A stretch of DNA of 64,000 nucleotides from Ruminococcus_G sp050944435 (lineage in GTDB: Bacteria; Bacillota; Clostridia; Lachnospirales; Lachnospiraceae), in the NCBI GenBank assembly GCA_050944435.1, contig JBMNRB010000002.1, positions 1 to 64,000 of the forward strand. The letters run 5' to 3'. Position numbers and translations under genes: made by a program. The notes below the pieces were generated by a model. The model searched no databases and had not been told where the DNA came from. It worked only from the letters and a program-made list of their open reading frames with translations. Shown piece after piece: positions 25,150 through 33,879 of the stretch (positions are counted from its first letter, which is position 1; each line of letters starts with the position of its first letter).

Positions 25150-25752
25150 ATGGAGTCAAAAATTACGAGAGAGCAGGCGGTGGAACTGCTTGAGAAATAC
25201 AATAGGGAAAGCTTTCATATCCGTCACGGATTAACTGTAGAGGGAGTGATGCGCTGGTATGCAAAGGAACTGGGATTTGAACAGGAGGAGGAATACTGGG
25301 GAATTACCGGCCTGCTTCATGATATTGATTTTGAGCAGTATCCCCAGCAGCATTGTCAAAAAGCGCCGGAACTTTTAAGGGAAGGGGGAGTCGGAGAGGA
25401 TATGATCCGTTCTGTGTGCTCCCATGGATTTGGACTTTGTTCTGATGTGGAGCCGGAGCATTTAATGGAGAAGGTACTGTTCGCAGTGGATGAGCTGACC
25501 GGACTGATCGGCGCGGCGGCCCTTATGCGGCCTTCAAAGAGTGTGATGGATATGGAAGTGAAGAGCCTGAAGAAAAAATTCAAAGATAAACGGTTTGCAG
25601 CCGGATGCTCCAGGGAAGTGATAGAAAGAGGGGCGCAGATGCTGGGCTGGGATCTTGGCGAGCTTTTTGAAAAGACGCTCCTGGCGATGCGCTCCTGTGA
25701 GCAGCAGGTAAACGCAGCGGCGGCAGAATACGAACAGAGGAAAGGGGACTGA
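25150..25752 (+). CDS. HDIG/HD-domain hydrolase
   Basis: A 200-residue HD-superfamily protein. ESFHIRHGLTVEGVMRWYAKELG (first His) and ITGLLHDIDFEQYPQQH (HD pair at about 55-56) with a later VCSHGFG form the metal-binding set. Such stand-alone HDIG proteins in Firmicutes are phosphohydrolases of undetermined substrate. It starts 23 bases after nagA behind AAGGAGG and ends one base before the type III methyltransferase gene, so it could be read with either group. Confidence 0.85.
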   Translation: MESKITREQAVELLEKYNRESFHIRHGLTVEGVMRWYAKELGFEQEEEYWGITGLLHDIDFEQYPQQHCQKAPELLREGGVGEDMIRSVCSHGFGLCSDVEPEHLMEKVLFAVDELTGLIGAAALMRPSKSVMDMEVKSLKKKFKDKRFAAGCSREVIERGAQMLGWDLGELFEKTLLAMRSCEQQVNAAAAEYEQRKGD

Positions 25753-25753
25753 T

Positions 25754-27418
25754 ATGTCCGTCAATATCTCCAGAGAAAAACGGGAACAACAACTGAAAAT
25801 GCTGGCCTATCTCAGAAAACATATTGCTGCGGAGGATCAGGGGGAAAAGACCGGAGAGCTTCTGAAGTTTTTAAGCGATATTGAAAAGACGTTAAAAGAA
25901 AAGAAATTCGGCCTGGTCTTTGAAAAGCATAAAGAGAAGATTCAGGAAATCCTTGAGACCCATCAGCCTTATCTGGAAGAAGAGAAAAGTCTGCGCATAG
26001 GGGGAGAGGGCCCCTGCAATTATCTGATAGAAGGGGATAATCTTGCATCGTTAACTCTTCTTTTGAAAACCCACCGGGAGAAGATTGATCTGTGCATCAT
26101 TGATCCTCCTTACAACCGGGGGAAGAATGATTTTGTCTATGACGATGACTACGTGGATGGGGGGGACACTTTCCGTCACAGCAAATGGGCTTCTTTTATG
26201 TATTCCCGCCTTCGCATGGCCAGAAAGCTGCTGAAGCCCGAAGGGTACATTTTTATCAACATTGATGACAATGAGCTGACCACCCTCAAAATGATTTGTG
26301 ATGAAGTGTTTCGCGAGCAGAATTTTGTGGGAATGTATATGTGGGAAAAGACATCCACAGCGCCGGCTCTTTCCAAGAAAGTGAGAAAGAAACTGGAATA
26401 TATTCTCTGTTATGCGAAAACGCTGGATTCCGCTCACCAATTTTCCCAGGGCAGTATCGACGGAGACGACGCCCCCCTTCTGAACCGGGGAAATGGATGG
26501 AAAACTTTGACTTTTCCGGCGGGAAGCGTACAGTTTCGCATCAAAGACGGTGTTTATCATCCTGACGACAGCAGGAAAATCCATCTGGAGCAGCCGGTGG
26601 AAGTGAAAGATGGGGTTAACATAACTCCCCTGGTGGCGTCGGGGGAATATAAATGGATACAGGAAACCCTGAACCGGGAGATTGAGGAAGGGACGTATTT
26701 TCTGATTAAGTCAAAACAGTTTTCCATCCGTTATCAGCGGACGGGAAAGACGGTGCATAAAACTCCTCAGAATCTGATCAACGGTGAGTTGGGAGTGGGA
26801 ACTAATGAAGAAGCGGAAAAAGAGATAAAGGCGCTGAATCTGCCTCCCTTTGATTATCCCAAACCCACGTCCCTTTATACCTTTCTGATCAATATGATCA
26901 ACCGGGATAAAGATATTACGGTGCTGGATTTTTTTGCAGGCTCCGGCACCACCGGCCACGCAGTGATGAAGCAGAATAAAGCCGACGGAGGAAGGCGGAA
27001 ATTCATTCTCTGCACCGACAATCAGGGAGGCGTCTGCAGAGAAGTTGCATATCCCCGGCTGAAAGGGGCAATGGAGCGGGAAGAATACTCAGGGTCGCTG
27101 TCTTATCTTAAAGTAAATTATCTTCCGACGGAAGACAGAATGTATTATGAATATGCCGGAGAGCTGGCGGCCCATGTAAAAGAGCTGATACAGATGGAAT
27201 GGGGACAGTACCTGGAAGACACAGATCAGGTTCTGCTGGTTTCCACCCAGGAGGAGGCGGACCGATATCTGACAGAGGAGCAGTGTCCGAAGGCGTGCCG
27301 GGTGATATATCTGGGGTGCGATATCCTTCTGTCGGCCCGGCAGGAAGGCTTGATCATGGATAGAAAGATAGAGATACGGACAGTACCGGAGTATTATTAC
27401 AGTGAACTGGAGGGATGA
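25754..27418 (+). CDS. mod: Type III restriction-modification DNA methyltransferase (Mod)
   Basis: A 554-residue adenine methyltransferase of the beta class (catalytic motif before the SAM motif). IIDPPY is at 115-120 (DPPY 117-120) and VLDFFAGSGTTGHAV near 390-404 binds SAM. EGYIFINIDDNEL and QTPQN-like KTPQNLI segments are typical of type III Mod. The variable middle (about 200-340) holds the target recognition domain. Mod methylates one strand of an asymmetric site and is needed for cleavage by Res. Its stop overlaps the res start (ATGA), as is normal. It appears intact, so the locus can still methylate. Confidence 0.93.
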   Translation: MSVNISREKREQQLKMLAYLRKHIAAEDQGEKTGELLKFLSDIEKTLKEKKFGLVFEKHKEKIQEILETHQPYLEEEKSLRIGGEGPCNYLIEGDNLASLTLLLKTHREKIDLCIIDPPYNRGKNDFVYDDDYVDGGDTFRHSKWASFMYSRLRMARKLLKPEGYIFINIDDNELTTLKMICDEVFREQNFVGMYMWEKTSTAPALSKKVRKKLEYILCYAKTLDSAHQFSQGSIDGDDAPLLNRGNGWKTLTFPAGSVQFRIKDGVYHPDDSRKIHLEQPVEVKDGVNITPLVASGEYKWIQETLNREIEEGTYFLIKSKQFSIRYQRTGKTVHKTPQNLINGELGVGTNEEAEKEIKALNLPPFDYPKPTSLYTFLINMINRDKDITVLDFFAGSGTTGHAVMKQNKADGGRRKFILCTDNQGGVCREVAYPRLKGAMEREEYSGSLSYLKVNYLPTEDRMYYEYAGELAAHVKELIQMEWGQYLEDTDQVLLVSTQEEADRYLTEEQCPKACRVIYLGCDILLSARQEGLIMDRKIEIRTVPEYYYSELEG

Positions 27419-28929
27419 AAATGCAGATCAGACTGGCGGAATTTCAAAAGGACGCCATCGGCAGACTGATGGATGCCATGACGTCGTCCAGAAGGGATAT
27501 TGTATTAAAAAGCTGTACCGGCAGCGGCAAGACCATCATTCTGACCAGATTCATGGATGAATACTGCAAAGAATATGGCAAAACAGTTTTCGTGTGGCTG
27601 ACTCCGGGGAGAGGCAATCTGGAAGAACAGAGTAAGGCAAAGATGGACCGGTACGTCCACGGCAGCCAGACCAAACTTTTGCCCGATGTGCTGTCGGAGG
27701 GATTCGAAGAAAACGACGCCTGTTTCATCAACTGGGAAAAGCTGACGAAGAAAGGAAATAACGCCCTGAAAGAAGGGGAACATACCAATTTTCTGGAACA
27801 TATTCAGCGGGCGCTGGATGAAGGGCTGAGCTTTCGCATTATCGTAGACGAAAGCCACCAGAATGATACCATTAAGGCGGAGGATATTATCAGCTATTTT
27901 CATGCGGACAAGATCATACGATGTTCTGCTACTCCCAGGAATGTGAAAAGAGCCCAGGTGATTGAGATACCGGAATCAGAAGTGATTGCAGAAGGGCTGA
28001 TTAAGAAAGTTCTGATAATCAACGAGGATTTTGCTCAGAATATCAGCGTGGACAGCCAGGTTTCCTATCTGCTGCAAAAGGCGGTCAGCAAGCAGCAGAG
28101 CCTTCGGGCGGAATTCTTAAAAAGGAAGAAAGACATTAACCCGCTGATCGTCATTCAGATTCCAAATAAATCAGTGGTTCTCCAGGAAGAAGTGGAGCGG
28201 TATCTGGAATCCCAGGGACTGACTTACGAAAACGGCCGTCTGGCCGTCTGGCTTTCTGACCGGAAAATGAATCTGGATGGAATAGAAAAAACCGACGGCA
28301 GCCAGGATGCGGTAATCATCAAACAGGCCGTGGCGACGGGGTGGGACTGCCCCAGGGCCTATATTCTGGTAAAACTGCGGGACAATATGAATGAAACCTT
28401 TGAAATACAGACCATAGGCCGGATTCGCCGGATGCCGGAGGCAGTACATTATGAGAATGATCTGCTGGACAGTTGTTATCTGTATACGCTGGATGAGAAA
28501 TTTACAGAGGGTGTCCGGCAGCATCTGGGGAAGAATGCGCTTGATGCGCTGACATTGCATCTGAAACCGGAATATAAAAAGATTACGCTGAAAAGTGAGC
28601 AGAAAACCAACGTTCCGGTTACCAGAGACGATGTGTCGGCTCTGCGCTCCATTTATGCCTGGTATGAAAAAGAATACGGGACAGACACCCGCACTCTGGA
28701 GAATCAAAAAAGGCTGGAGGCCTCCGGATACGTTTTTACTGACAGTATACGGAATTATACCATATCGGGAAAGGTGGCGACCCTGGATGAAGTGTTGGAA
28801 GCCAGAAAGCAGGGGCTGAATGTGATTACCATTGATGTGAGCCTCTGGATACTCATAAGCACGGGCGGGTTTATCACCATACGGTGGCGGAGATTGGCAG
28901 GAGAGTCAGTCTGTCCTACCGTCAGATGA
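27415..28929 (+). pseudogene. res: Type III restriction subunit (Res), helicase part of a frameshifted gene
   Basis: The first 480 codons encode the SF2 helicase/translocase of Res: Walker A SCTGSGKT (33-40), IIVDESHQ (motif II, about 141-148), RCSATPR (motif III) and QTIGRIRRMP (motif VI, about 334-343). At about 28836-28848 the frame goes wrong: this frame continues into 29 meaningless residues to a stop at 28929, while the reading frame one base back carries DTHKHGRVYHHTVAEIG and continues as Res. A one-base deletion (or two-base insertion) explains it. No slippery heptamer is present, so programmed frameshifting is unlikely. Cleavage activity is probably lost. Confidence 0.85.
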
Positions 28930-29672
28930 ATACCATTTTCCGGAATCTTTTTGACGGCAGCGTGCGTTCTTCTAAAAAAATACTTATGTTAACCACAAGG
29001 GAAGTCTACGGTTTTGTTTTAAATAATGAAAAGAGGCTTAAAGACGCTGTCCGCCGCGCAATGGCAGATATGCTGGAGCAGGAAATGATAAAGGTCAATG
29101 CCAAAACCCTGGTGGATTTTACCATTCCGGAAACCTGCATTTTTACTTATGACGGCAAGGCGAAAAAGCAGAAAGAAATGAAAAAGAATGTTTATCAGGG
29201 TTACCTGACTTCCGCAGAGGTTCGTTCTTCTTCGGAGAAGGAGCTGGAAAAGTTCTGTGAGGAGAGAAAAGAAGTCCAATGGTTTTATAAAAACGGAGAC
29301 CAGGGATCGGAATACTTTTCTATTGTGTATGAGGACAGTTTTGGAAAACAGCGTTCTTTTTATCCCGATTATCTGGTGGGAATCCGCGGGAAAATCTGGA
29401 TTCTGGAGACGAAGGGCGGTTTCAGCCGGAGCGGAAAAAGTGAAGACATTGATATTTTCTCGAAGCGAAAGTTTTATGTATTAAAGGACTACCTGGAAGC
29501 TCACGGGATTAAAGGCGGATTTGTCCGGCTGGATGAGAAAAGCAGACAGCTTTGTATCTGCATGGAAGAATTCAGCGATGATATTGAAAGCAGTTACTGG
29601 AAGCTGCTGGAGGAGGTTGTGGAAGCAGAAGATGAAGAAGGAAGTACAGAAACTTCAGAGAGTCATCCATGA
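28884..29672 (+). pseudogene. res: Type III restriction subunit (Res), nuclease part of the frameshifted gene
   Basis: This 262-codon frame is the continuation of Res after the frameshift. It begins nominally at GTG 28884 but in-frame homology starts near 28848 and an upstream stop at 28833 closes the frame. The PD-(D/E)xK nuclease motif is visible as FYPDYLVG then WILETKGGF near residues 152-178. Without the helicase half it would not act as a type III enzyme. The two parts together would make about 755 residues, rather short for Res. The 3' end overlaps the next gene's start region. Confidence 0.85.
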
Positions 29673-30141
29673 ATTTGCCCCGGTGTTTGACGAAAGATCC
29701 AGAGTGCTGATGCTGGGGACCATGCCTTCTCCCAAGTCTCGGGAGAACGGGTTTTATTACGGCCACCCCAGAAACCGTTTCTGGCCGGTTCTGGCAGAAG
29801 TGTGTGGAAGTCCATGCCCCGGAACCCGGGAAGAGAAAGTAAAGTTTGCCCTGGATCACAGAATTGCCGTCTGGGATGTGCTGGCGGGCTGCGATATTTG
29901 CGGAGCCGATGACAGCAGCATTCAGAATCCGGTTCCCAATGACATAAAGGCAATACTTGATCAGGCGGATATCCAGGCGGTGTTTACCACGGGAACAAAG
30001 GCTTATGCCCTTTATCAAAAATACTGCCGGCAAAAGACGGGGATGGAGGCATTCTGTCTGCCTTCCACCAGTCCGGCCAACTGCCGGGTATCTTATGAAG
30101 ACCTGGTGAAAGCGTATAGCCGAATTCTGGAATATTTGTAA
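29632..30141 (+). CDS. DNA-deoxyinosine glycosylase (UDG family 6-like)
   Basis: A 169-residue member of the uracil-DNA glycosylase superfamily. VLMLGTMPSPKSRENGFYYGHPRNRFWPVL (about 23-53) matches the family 6 hypoxanthine-DNA glycosylase signature (GTxPS...YY.hp.N.FW), and STSPANC near 146 is the DNA-intercalation motif region. It would remove deaminated adenine (hypoxanthine) from DNA. The start at ATG 29632 is chosen because homology begins there; a longer frame from 29521 lies inside the Res coding region. It overlaps the last 41 bases of res. Confidence 0.87.
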   Translation: MKKEVQKLQRVIHEFAPVFDERSRVLMLGTMPSPKSRENGFYYGHPRNRFWPVLAEVCGSPCPGTREEKVKFALDHRIAVWDVLAGCDICGADDSSIQNPVPNDIKAILDQADIQAVFTTGTKAYALYQKYCRQKTGMEAFCLPSTSPANCRVSYEDLVKAYSRILEYL

Positions 30142-30148
30142 TCAGGAC

Positions 30149-30177
30149 TGGACAGAGAAAAAAGTTTATGGTAAGAT
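30149..30177 (+). promoter_or_regulatory. Promoter of the pab operon
   Basis: TGGACA (30149-30154), 17-base spacer, TAAGAT (30172-30177). It sits just after the glycosylase stop and about 115 bases before the pabA start, leaving a leader RNA of roughly 105 bases. Confidence 0.6.
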
Positions 30178-30204
30178 ACGAGAAAATAAAAACGGACCAG
30201 GTGT

Positions 30205-30280
30205 GCCCGAAAATATTTTCGGAAGACTGCCGAAGACAGACATGATGATCATGTCTGCCTTCGGTTTTTTATTTTTGGGC
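30205..30280 (+). promoter_or_regulatory. pabA leader with competing hairpins and a terminator
   Basis: Three mutually exclusive pairings are visible. CCGAAAATATTTTCGG (30207-30222) is a perfect palindrome. CCGAAG and CAGACATGAT (30230-30246) pair with GATCATGTCTG and CTTCGG (30247-30264), followed by TTTTTT, a textbook terminator. GCCCGAAAAT (30205-30214) can instead pair with ATTTTTGGGC (30271-30280), closing the whole leader and capturing part of the U-tract, just before the ribosome site AGAAGGAGAG. This arrangement suggests attenuation of para-aminobenzoate synthesis. No known riboswitch consensus was recognised. Confidence 0.65.
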
Positions 30281-30293
30281 AGAAGGAGAGAAT

Positions 30294-30905
30294 ATGTACG
30301 TGATGATTGACAATTATGATTCTTTTGTGTACAATCTGGCGATTTACATGAGAGAGCTGGGGGAGGAAATAAAACTGATCCGCAACGATCAGGTATCCGT
30401 AAAACATTTGCTGCAGGAAAGCCGGTCGGGGCGGCTGAAAGGGGTGATCATATCGCCGGGGCCGAAATCGCCGGAAGACTGCGGCAATTCCAGGGATGTG
30501 GTGCGGTATATGGCCGGGAAGGTTCCCATATTGGGGGTGTGTCTGGGACATCAGATTATCGGCCATGTGTTTGGAGCGGAAGTTTCCAGGGGGGAACGGC
30601 CCATGCATGGCAAAGTGACGTCCATATCCCACAGCGGGAAGGGACTGTTTGCGGGACTGCCCTCATCCTTTGACGTGACCCGGTATCATTCGCTGGCGGT
30701 GAGAAAGGAAAATTTTCCCCGAAGTCTGCAGGTGGATGCCTGGGGGGAGGATGGAACCATACAGGCGCTGAGCCATCGTTTCTGTCCCGTCTACGGCGTA
30801 CAGTTCCATCCTGAAGCGGTACTGACCCAATATGGTCACCAGCTTTTGGAAAATTATATTAGATTGTGTGAAAAATGGTGGGAAAATTATGAGAACGTTG
30901 GTTAG
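30294..30905 (+). CDS. pabA: Aminodeoxychorismate/anthranilate synthase glutaminase
   Basis: A 203-residue class I glutamine amidotransferase of the PabA/TrpG group. MIDNYDSFVYNLAIYM opens it, ISPGPKSPED follows, the nucleophile is Cys83 in GVCLGHQ, and the His172/Glu174 pair is in QFHPEAV. It delivers ammonia from glutamine to the chorismate-binding partner encoded next. ATG at 30294 follows AGAAGGAGAG. Since pabB and pabC follow and no trp genes are present, the folate role is favoured. Its 3' end overlaps the pabB start by 17 bases. Confidence 0.93.
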   Translation: MYVMIDNYDSFVYNLAIYMRELGEEIKLIRNDQVSVKHLLQESRSGRLKGVIISPGPKSPEDCGNSRDVVRYMAGKVPILGVCLGHQIIGHVFGAEVSRGERPMHGKVTSISHSGKGLFAGLPSSFDVTRYHSLAVRKENFPRSLQVDAWGEDGTIQALSHRFCPVYGVQFHPEAVLTQYGHQLLENYIRLCEKWWENYENVG

Positions 30906-32262
30906 AAAACTGGATATTTATGTGCCCCTGGAAAAGCTTGCCGCAGAATGCCATGAAGAATCTCCCTGCGTCTTTCTGGATTCTTCTCTGCCTGGTGAGC
31001 GGGGCAGGTATTCCATCCTGGGAAGAAATCCCTATCTGACTTTTTATGAATGGAATGGACAATGTTTTAAAAATAAGGAGAAGATATCGGAATCCATAGA
31101 AGAGGCGCTGGATTCTTATCTGAAAGAAAACTGGGAAGAAAATCCTTCTTCTCTGCCTATCACAGCGGGAGCATTGGGCTACTTTTCCTATGATTTCGGG
31201 AGAAAATTTGAGAAAATAGAAAGCAGCAGCAGGGCGCAAGTGGATATGCCAGAAGCCTGGTTTACCTTTTATGACAACCTGATTATTGAAGACTGCCTGA
31301 GAAAAGAGATCTATATTACGGCGCAGGGCAGGAAAAAAGAGGCGGAAACTTCCTGGAAAGAACTGGCAGACTGGGTCTTTGCCTGCGGGGAAAAAACGGA
31401 GGAGCCATTGCCGGAAAAGCATGGAAGGCTGGCCGGTTTCCAGGCCGACTTTAAAAAAGAAGAGTATCAAAAAGCCATAGACGCCATGATAGAATATATC
31501 TGCGGGGGAGATATTTATATTGCCAATATGACGCAGCAGTTGGTGATGGAGAGTAAAAAAGCCCCCTATGAGGTGTTTCGATATCTGAGAACTCATAATC
31601 CTGCGCCCTTCGGCGGGTACTTGAATTACGGTGATTTTCAGATTGTATGTGCTTCTCCGGAACGCTTTTTGAAGGTAAAAGGGAAGCAGGTGGAAACCAG
31701 GCCGGTGAAGGGCACCAGAAAACGGGGAGAAACGCCGGAAGAAGATGAGAGACTGAAGGAGGAACTGGCTCAGTCGGAAAAAGACAGAAGTGAATTGCTG
31801 ATGATTGTGGATCTGGAACGCAACGATTTGAATCATGTCTGCAAACCGCAGACCGTGAAGGTGATGGAGCATTTTGCCGTAGAAACCTATGCCACGGTTT
31901 TTCATCTGGTAAGCACCGTCATGGGAGAACTGAGGGAAGAAGCTTCACTTATGGAGCTGATAAAAGCGGCTTTTCCAGGCGGCTCCATTACGGGAGCGCC
32001 AAAAATTCGGGCGATGGAAATCATAGAGGAACTGGAACTAAGCCAAAGGGGAATTTACACGGGATCCATTGGTTATCTGTCCCTGGACGGTTCCTGTGAT
32101 TTCAATATTGTAATCCGCACAGCGGTTTTTCAGAAGGGGAAATACCATCTGGGAGTGGGCGGAGGAATCACCTGCGAATCAGATACAGAATTTGAATACG
32201 AAGAAACTTTACAGAAGGCAAAAGCGATACGGGAGGCAGTTTATGACGGTGAAAATGGATGA
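30889..32262 (+). CDS. pabB: Aminodeoxychorismate synthase component I
   Basis: A 457-residue chorismate-utilising enzyme. The N-terminal Anth_synt_I region has VFLDSSLPGERGRYSILGRNPYLTF; the catalytic domain shows GGDIYIANMTQQLV, ASPERFLKV, ETRPVKGTRKRG, SELLMIVDLERNDL and FPGGSITGAPKIRAMEIIEELE. With PabA it converts chorismate and glutamine to aminodeoxychorismate. The PIKGT lysine region (PVKGT) is characteristic of PabB and distinguishes it from anthranilate synthase. The start at 30889 gives the family N-terminus; an upstream ATG at 30832 lies in pabA. It overlaps pabC by 20 bases. Confidence 0.92.
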   Translation: MRTLVRKLDIYVPLEKLAAECHEESPCVFLDSSLPGERGRYSILGRNPYLTFYEWNGQCFKNKEKISESIEEALDSYLKENWEENPSSLPITAGALGYFSYDFGRKFEKIESSSRAQVDMPEAWFTFYDNLIIEDCLRKEIYITAQGRKKEAETSWKELADWVFACGEKTEEPLPEKHGRLAGFQADFKKEEYQKAIDAMIEYICGGDIYIANMTQQLVMESKKAPYEVFRYLRTHNPAPFGGYLNYGDFQIVCASPERFLKVKGKQVETRPVKGTRKRGETPEEDERLKEELAQSEKDRSELLMIVDLERNDLNHVCKPQTVKVMEHFAVETYATVFHLVSTVMGELREEASLMELIKAAFPGGSITGAPKIRAMEIIEELELSQRGIYTGSIGYLSLDGSCDFNIVIRTAVFQKGKYHLGVGGGITCESDTEFEYEETLQKAKAIREAVYDGENG

Positions 32263-32977
32263 GGGACTGGCCTTTGGACTGGGCGTATTTGAAACCATTG
32301 CCATAGAACAGAAGAAACCGCTTTTTTTAAAGGAGCATCTGGATAGAATGCGCCGCGGAGCAAAGACGCTGGGATTTTGGAATAAGGAGCTGGAAGAAAA
32401 AATATCATTGCCCCGGATCTTCTCCAGGCTGGAAAGCCAGCCGTCAGAAAGGGGGGCGTTAAAGATTATAGCGACGCCAAAAAACGTTGTATTTTCCTGG
32501 AGGGATAATCCTTACCAAAAAGAGGATTACGACCGGGGATTTTCTTTGAAAATCAGTCAGATACAGCGGAATGAAACTTCTCCGCTGACCTATATGAAGA
32601 CGCTGAATTACGGAGACAATATCATGGAAAAAAGAAAGGCGCTCAGTGAAGGCGCCGACGAGCCGGTTTTTTTAAACTCCAGAGGAGAATTTGCGGAAGG
32701 CGCCACAACCAATCTCTTTTTCGTAAAAGATGGAGAAATTTTCACCCCGGCTGTTTCCTGCGGCTTGCTGCCGGGGGTTGTCAGAGGATTTGTGATGGAA
32801 AACTTTTCTGTTCGGGAACAGAGGATTTTTAAAGAAGAAAGGGCGGATTTTGAAGAAGTCTTTGTCACCAATTCCCTTCTTGGAATCATGCCGGTCAGAC
32901 GACTGGGAGATAAAGAATTCACGGAACGTAGATTTGTACAAAAAGTACAGAAAAAGTACAGAAATCTCATACTTTAA
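32243..32977 (+). CDS. pabC: 4-amino-4-deoxychorismate lyase
   Basis: A 244-residue fold-type IV PLP enzyme. FGLGVFETIAI at the start, SPLTYMKTLNYGDNIMEKRKA near 111-131 with the PLP lysine, FLNSRGEFAEGATTNLFFVKDG and TPAVSCGLLPGVVRG are the aminotransferase IV hallmarks. It releases pyruvate from aminodeoxychorismate to give p-aminobenzoate, completing the set with pabA and pabB. The start at ATG 32243 overlaps pabB; a longer frame from 32192 lies within pabB. Branched-chain aminotransferases share the fold, but context decides. Confidence 0.9.
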   Translation: MTVKMDEGLAFGLGVFETIAIEQKKPLFLKEHLDRMRRGAKTLGFWNKELEEKISLPRIFSRLESQPSERGALKIIATPKNVVFSWRDNPYQKEDYDRGFSLKISQIQRNETSPLTYMKTLNYGDNIMEKRKALSEGADEPVFLNSRGEFAEGATTNLFFVKDGEIFTPAVSCGLLPGVVRGFVMENFSVREQRIFKEERADFEEVFVTNSLLGIMPVRRLGDKEFTERRFVQKVQKKYRNLIL

Positions 32978-32995
32978 GAAATGTGGACATACTCC

Positions 32996-33023
32996 TTGCG
33001 CTTTTGGTTCTATGTGCTATAAT
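32996..33023 (+). promoter_or_regulatory. Promoter of the folE operon
   Basis: TTGCGC (32996-33001), 16-base spacer, TATAAT (33018-33023). A perfect -10 box and a leader of nearly 300 bases before the folE GTG make this a separate transcription unit from pabABC. Confidence 0.65.
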
Positions 33024-33054
33024 TGGGGTGGATGAAGGATAATATGCAAAATAG

Positions 33055-33218
33055 GATTTCATGCGTCAAGTGTTCAGTGGATGGGGAGTTGCCGCCGAAA
33101 CGAAAAGTTCGTCTTACGATATGAAATCTGCACCCGTTGCAACAATATAGGATTACATCTCATATTGTGTAGGGATATTTTCAGTCATATGTCTGTCACA
33201 TTATGGAGATGTTTTTTT
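33055..33218 (+). promoter_or_regulatory. Riboswitch-like leader of folE with aptamer-like domain and terminator
   Basis: GATTTCAT (33055-33062) pairs exactly with ATGAAATC (33121-33128), and inside it CGTcAAG (33064-33070) pairs with CTTACG (33113-33118), closing a purine-rich core (GGATGGGGAG, GCCGCCGAAAC). Downstream, ACATCTC plus ATATTGTG (33155-33169) pairs with CACATTAT and GAGATGT (33197-33212), one bulge and one mismatch, then seven T: an intrinsic terminator. CAATAT (33143-33148) can pair with ATATTG (33162-33167), which would break it. This is the aptamer-antiterminator-terminator order of a transcriptional riboswitch. I could not match it to the THF or any other consensus I know. 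Confidence 0.65.
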
Positions 33219-33324
33219 ATTTGTGAGAAAAGTTCCGGACAGCAGATGTGCGGGATGGGAAGCAAAAAATGGAAAAACAGTCTCCAGAAAAAAACAAAGA
33301 CCTTGGAGGAAAGGAGTCTGTTTC

Positions 33325-33879
33325 GTGGACAAAGAGAAGATTAAAGCAGCCATTCGTATGTTATTGGAAGGAATCGGTGAGGATCCGGATCGGGAAGGGC
33401 TGTTGGAAACACCGGATCGGATAGCCAGAATGTGTGAAGAAGTATACGGAGGATTATATGAAGACGCCGCATCCCATCTGGCAAAACAGTTTACTGTGGA
33501 CAATAATGAGATGGTAATCGAGAAAGATATTACCTTCTATTCCATGTGTGAACATCATCTGCTTCCCTTTTATGGAAAGGCTCATATTGCCTACATACCA
33601 AATGGGAAAGTGGTGGGTTTGAGCAAACTGGCCAGAACGGTGGATGTCTATGCCAGAAGAGCCCAGATCCAGGAAAAAATGACCGCTCAAATTGCAGATG
33701 CACTGGAAAAAAGTTTAGATCCCAAAGGCGTTATGGTAATGATAGAGGCGGAACATACCTGTATGACCATGCGGGGAATTCGCAAACCGGGCAGCAAGAC
33801 GGTGACTTCGGTGACCCGGGGAGCTTTTAAAGATGACTTTGAACTGCAGAAAATGTTCATGCAGATGGTGAAAAACTGA
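33325..33879 (+). CDS. folE: GTP cyclohydrolase I
   Basis: A 184-residue FolE. Zinc ligands are Cys75 and His78 in MCEHHLLPF and Cys146 in EAEHTCMTMRG; DREGLLETPDRIARM and GLSKLARTVDVYARR complete the signature. It converts GTP to dihydroneopterin triphosphate, the first pterin step. The start is GTG at 33325 with AAGGAG eight bases upstream; a longer frame from 33223 starts inside the leader terminator and is not used. Its TGA overlaps the ATG of the HD gene. Confidence 0.95.
   Translation: MDKEKIKAAIRMLLEGIGEDPDREGLLETPDRIARMCEEVYGGLYEDAASHLAKQFTVDNNEMVIEKDITFYSMCEHHLLPFYGKAHIAYIPNGKVVGLSKLARTVDVYARRAQIQEKMTAQIADALEKSLDPKGVMVMIEAEHTCMTMRGIRKPGSKTVTSVTRGAFKDDFELQKMFMQMVKN

Noticed and set aside
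28836..28890. Programmed -1 frameshift in res
   Set aside because: No slippery heptamer and no downstream pseudoknot are visible at the crossover; a deletion is simpler.
30859..31905. A 348-codon open frame antisense to pabB
   Set aside because: Shadow frame with low-complexity Phe/Arg-rich translation, no start signals.
33055..33128. THF riboswitch upstream of folE
   Set aside because: The conserved THF core segments are absent; only the gene context fits, so I left the class open.
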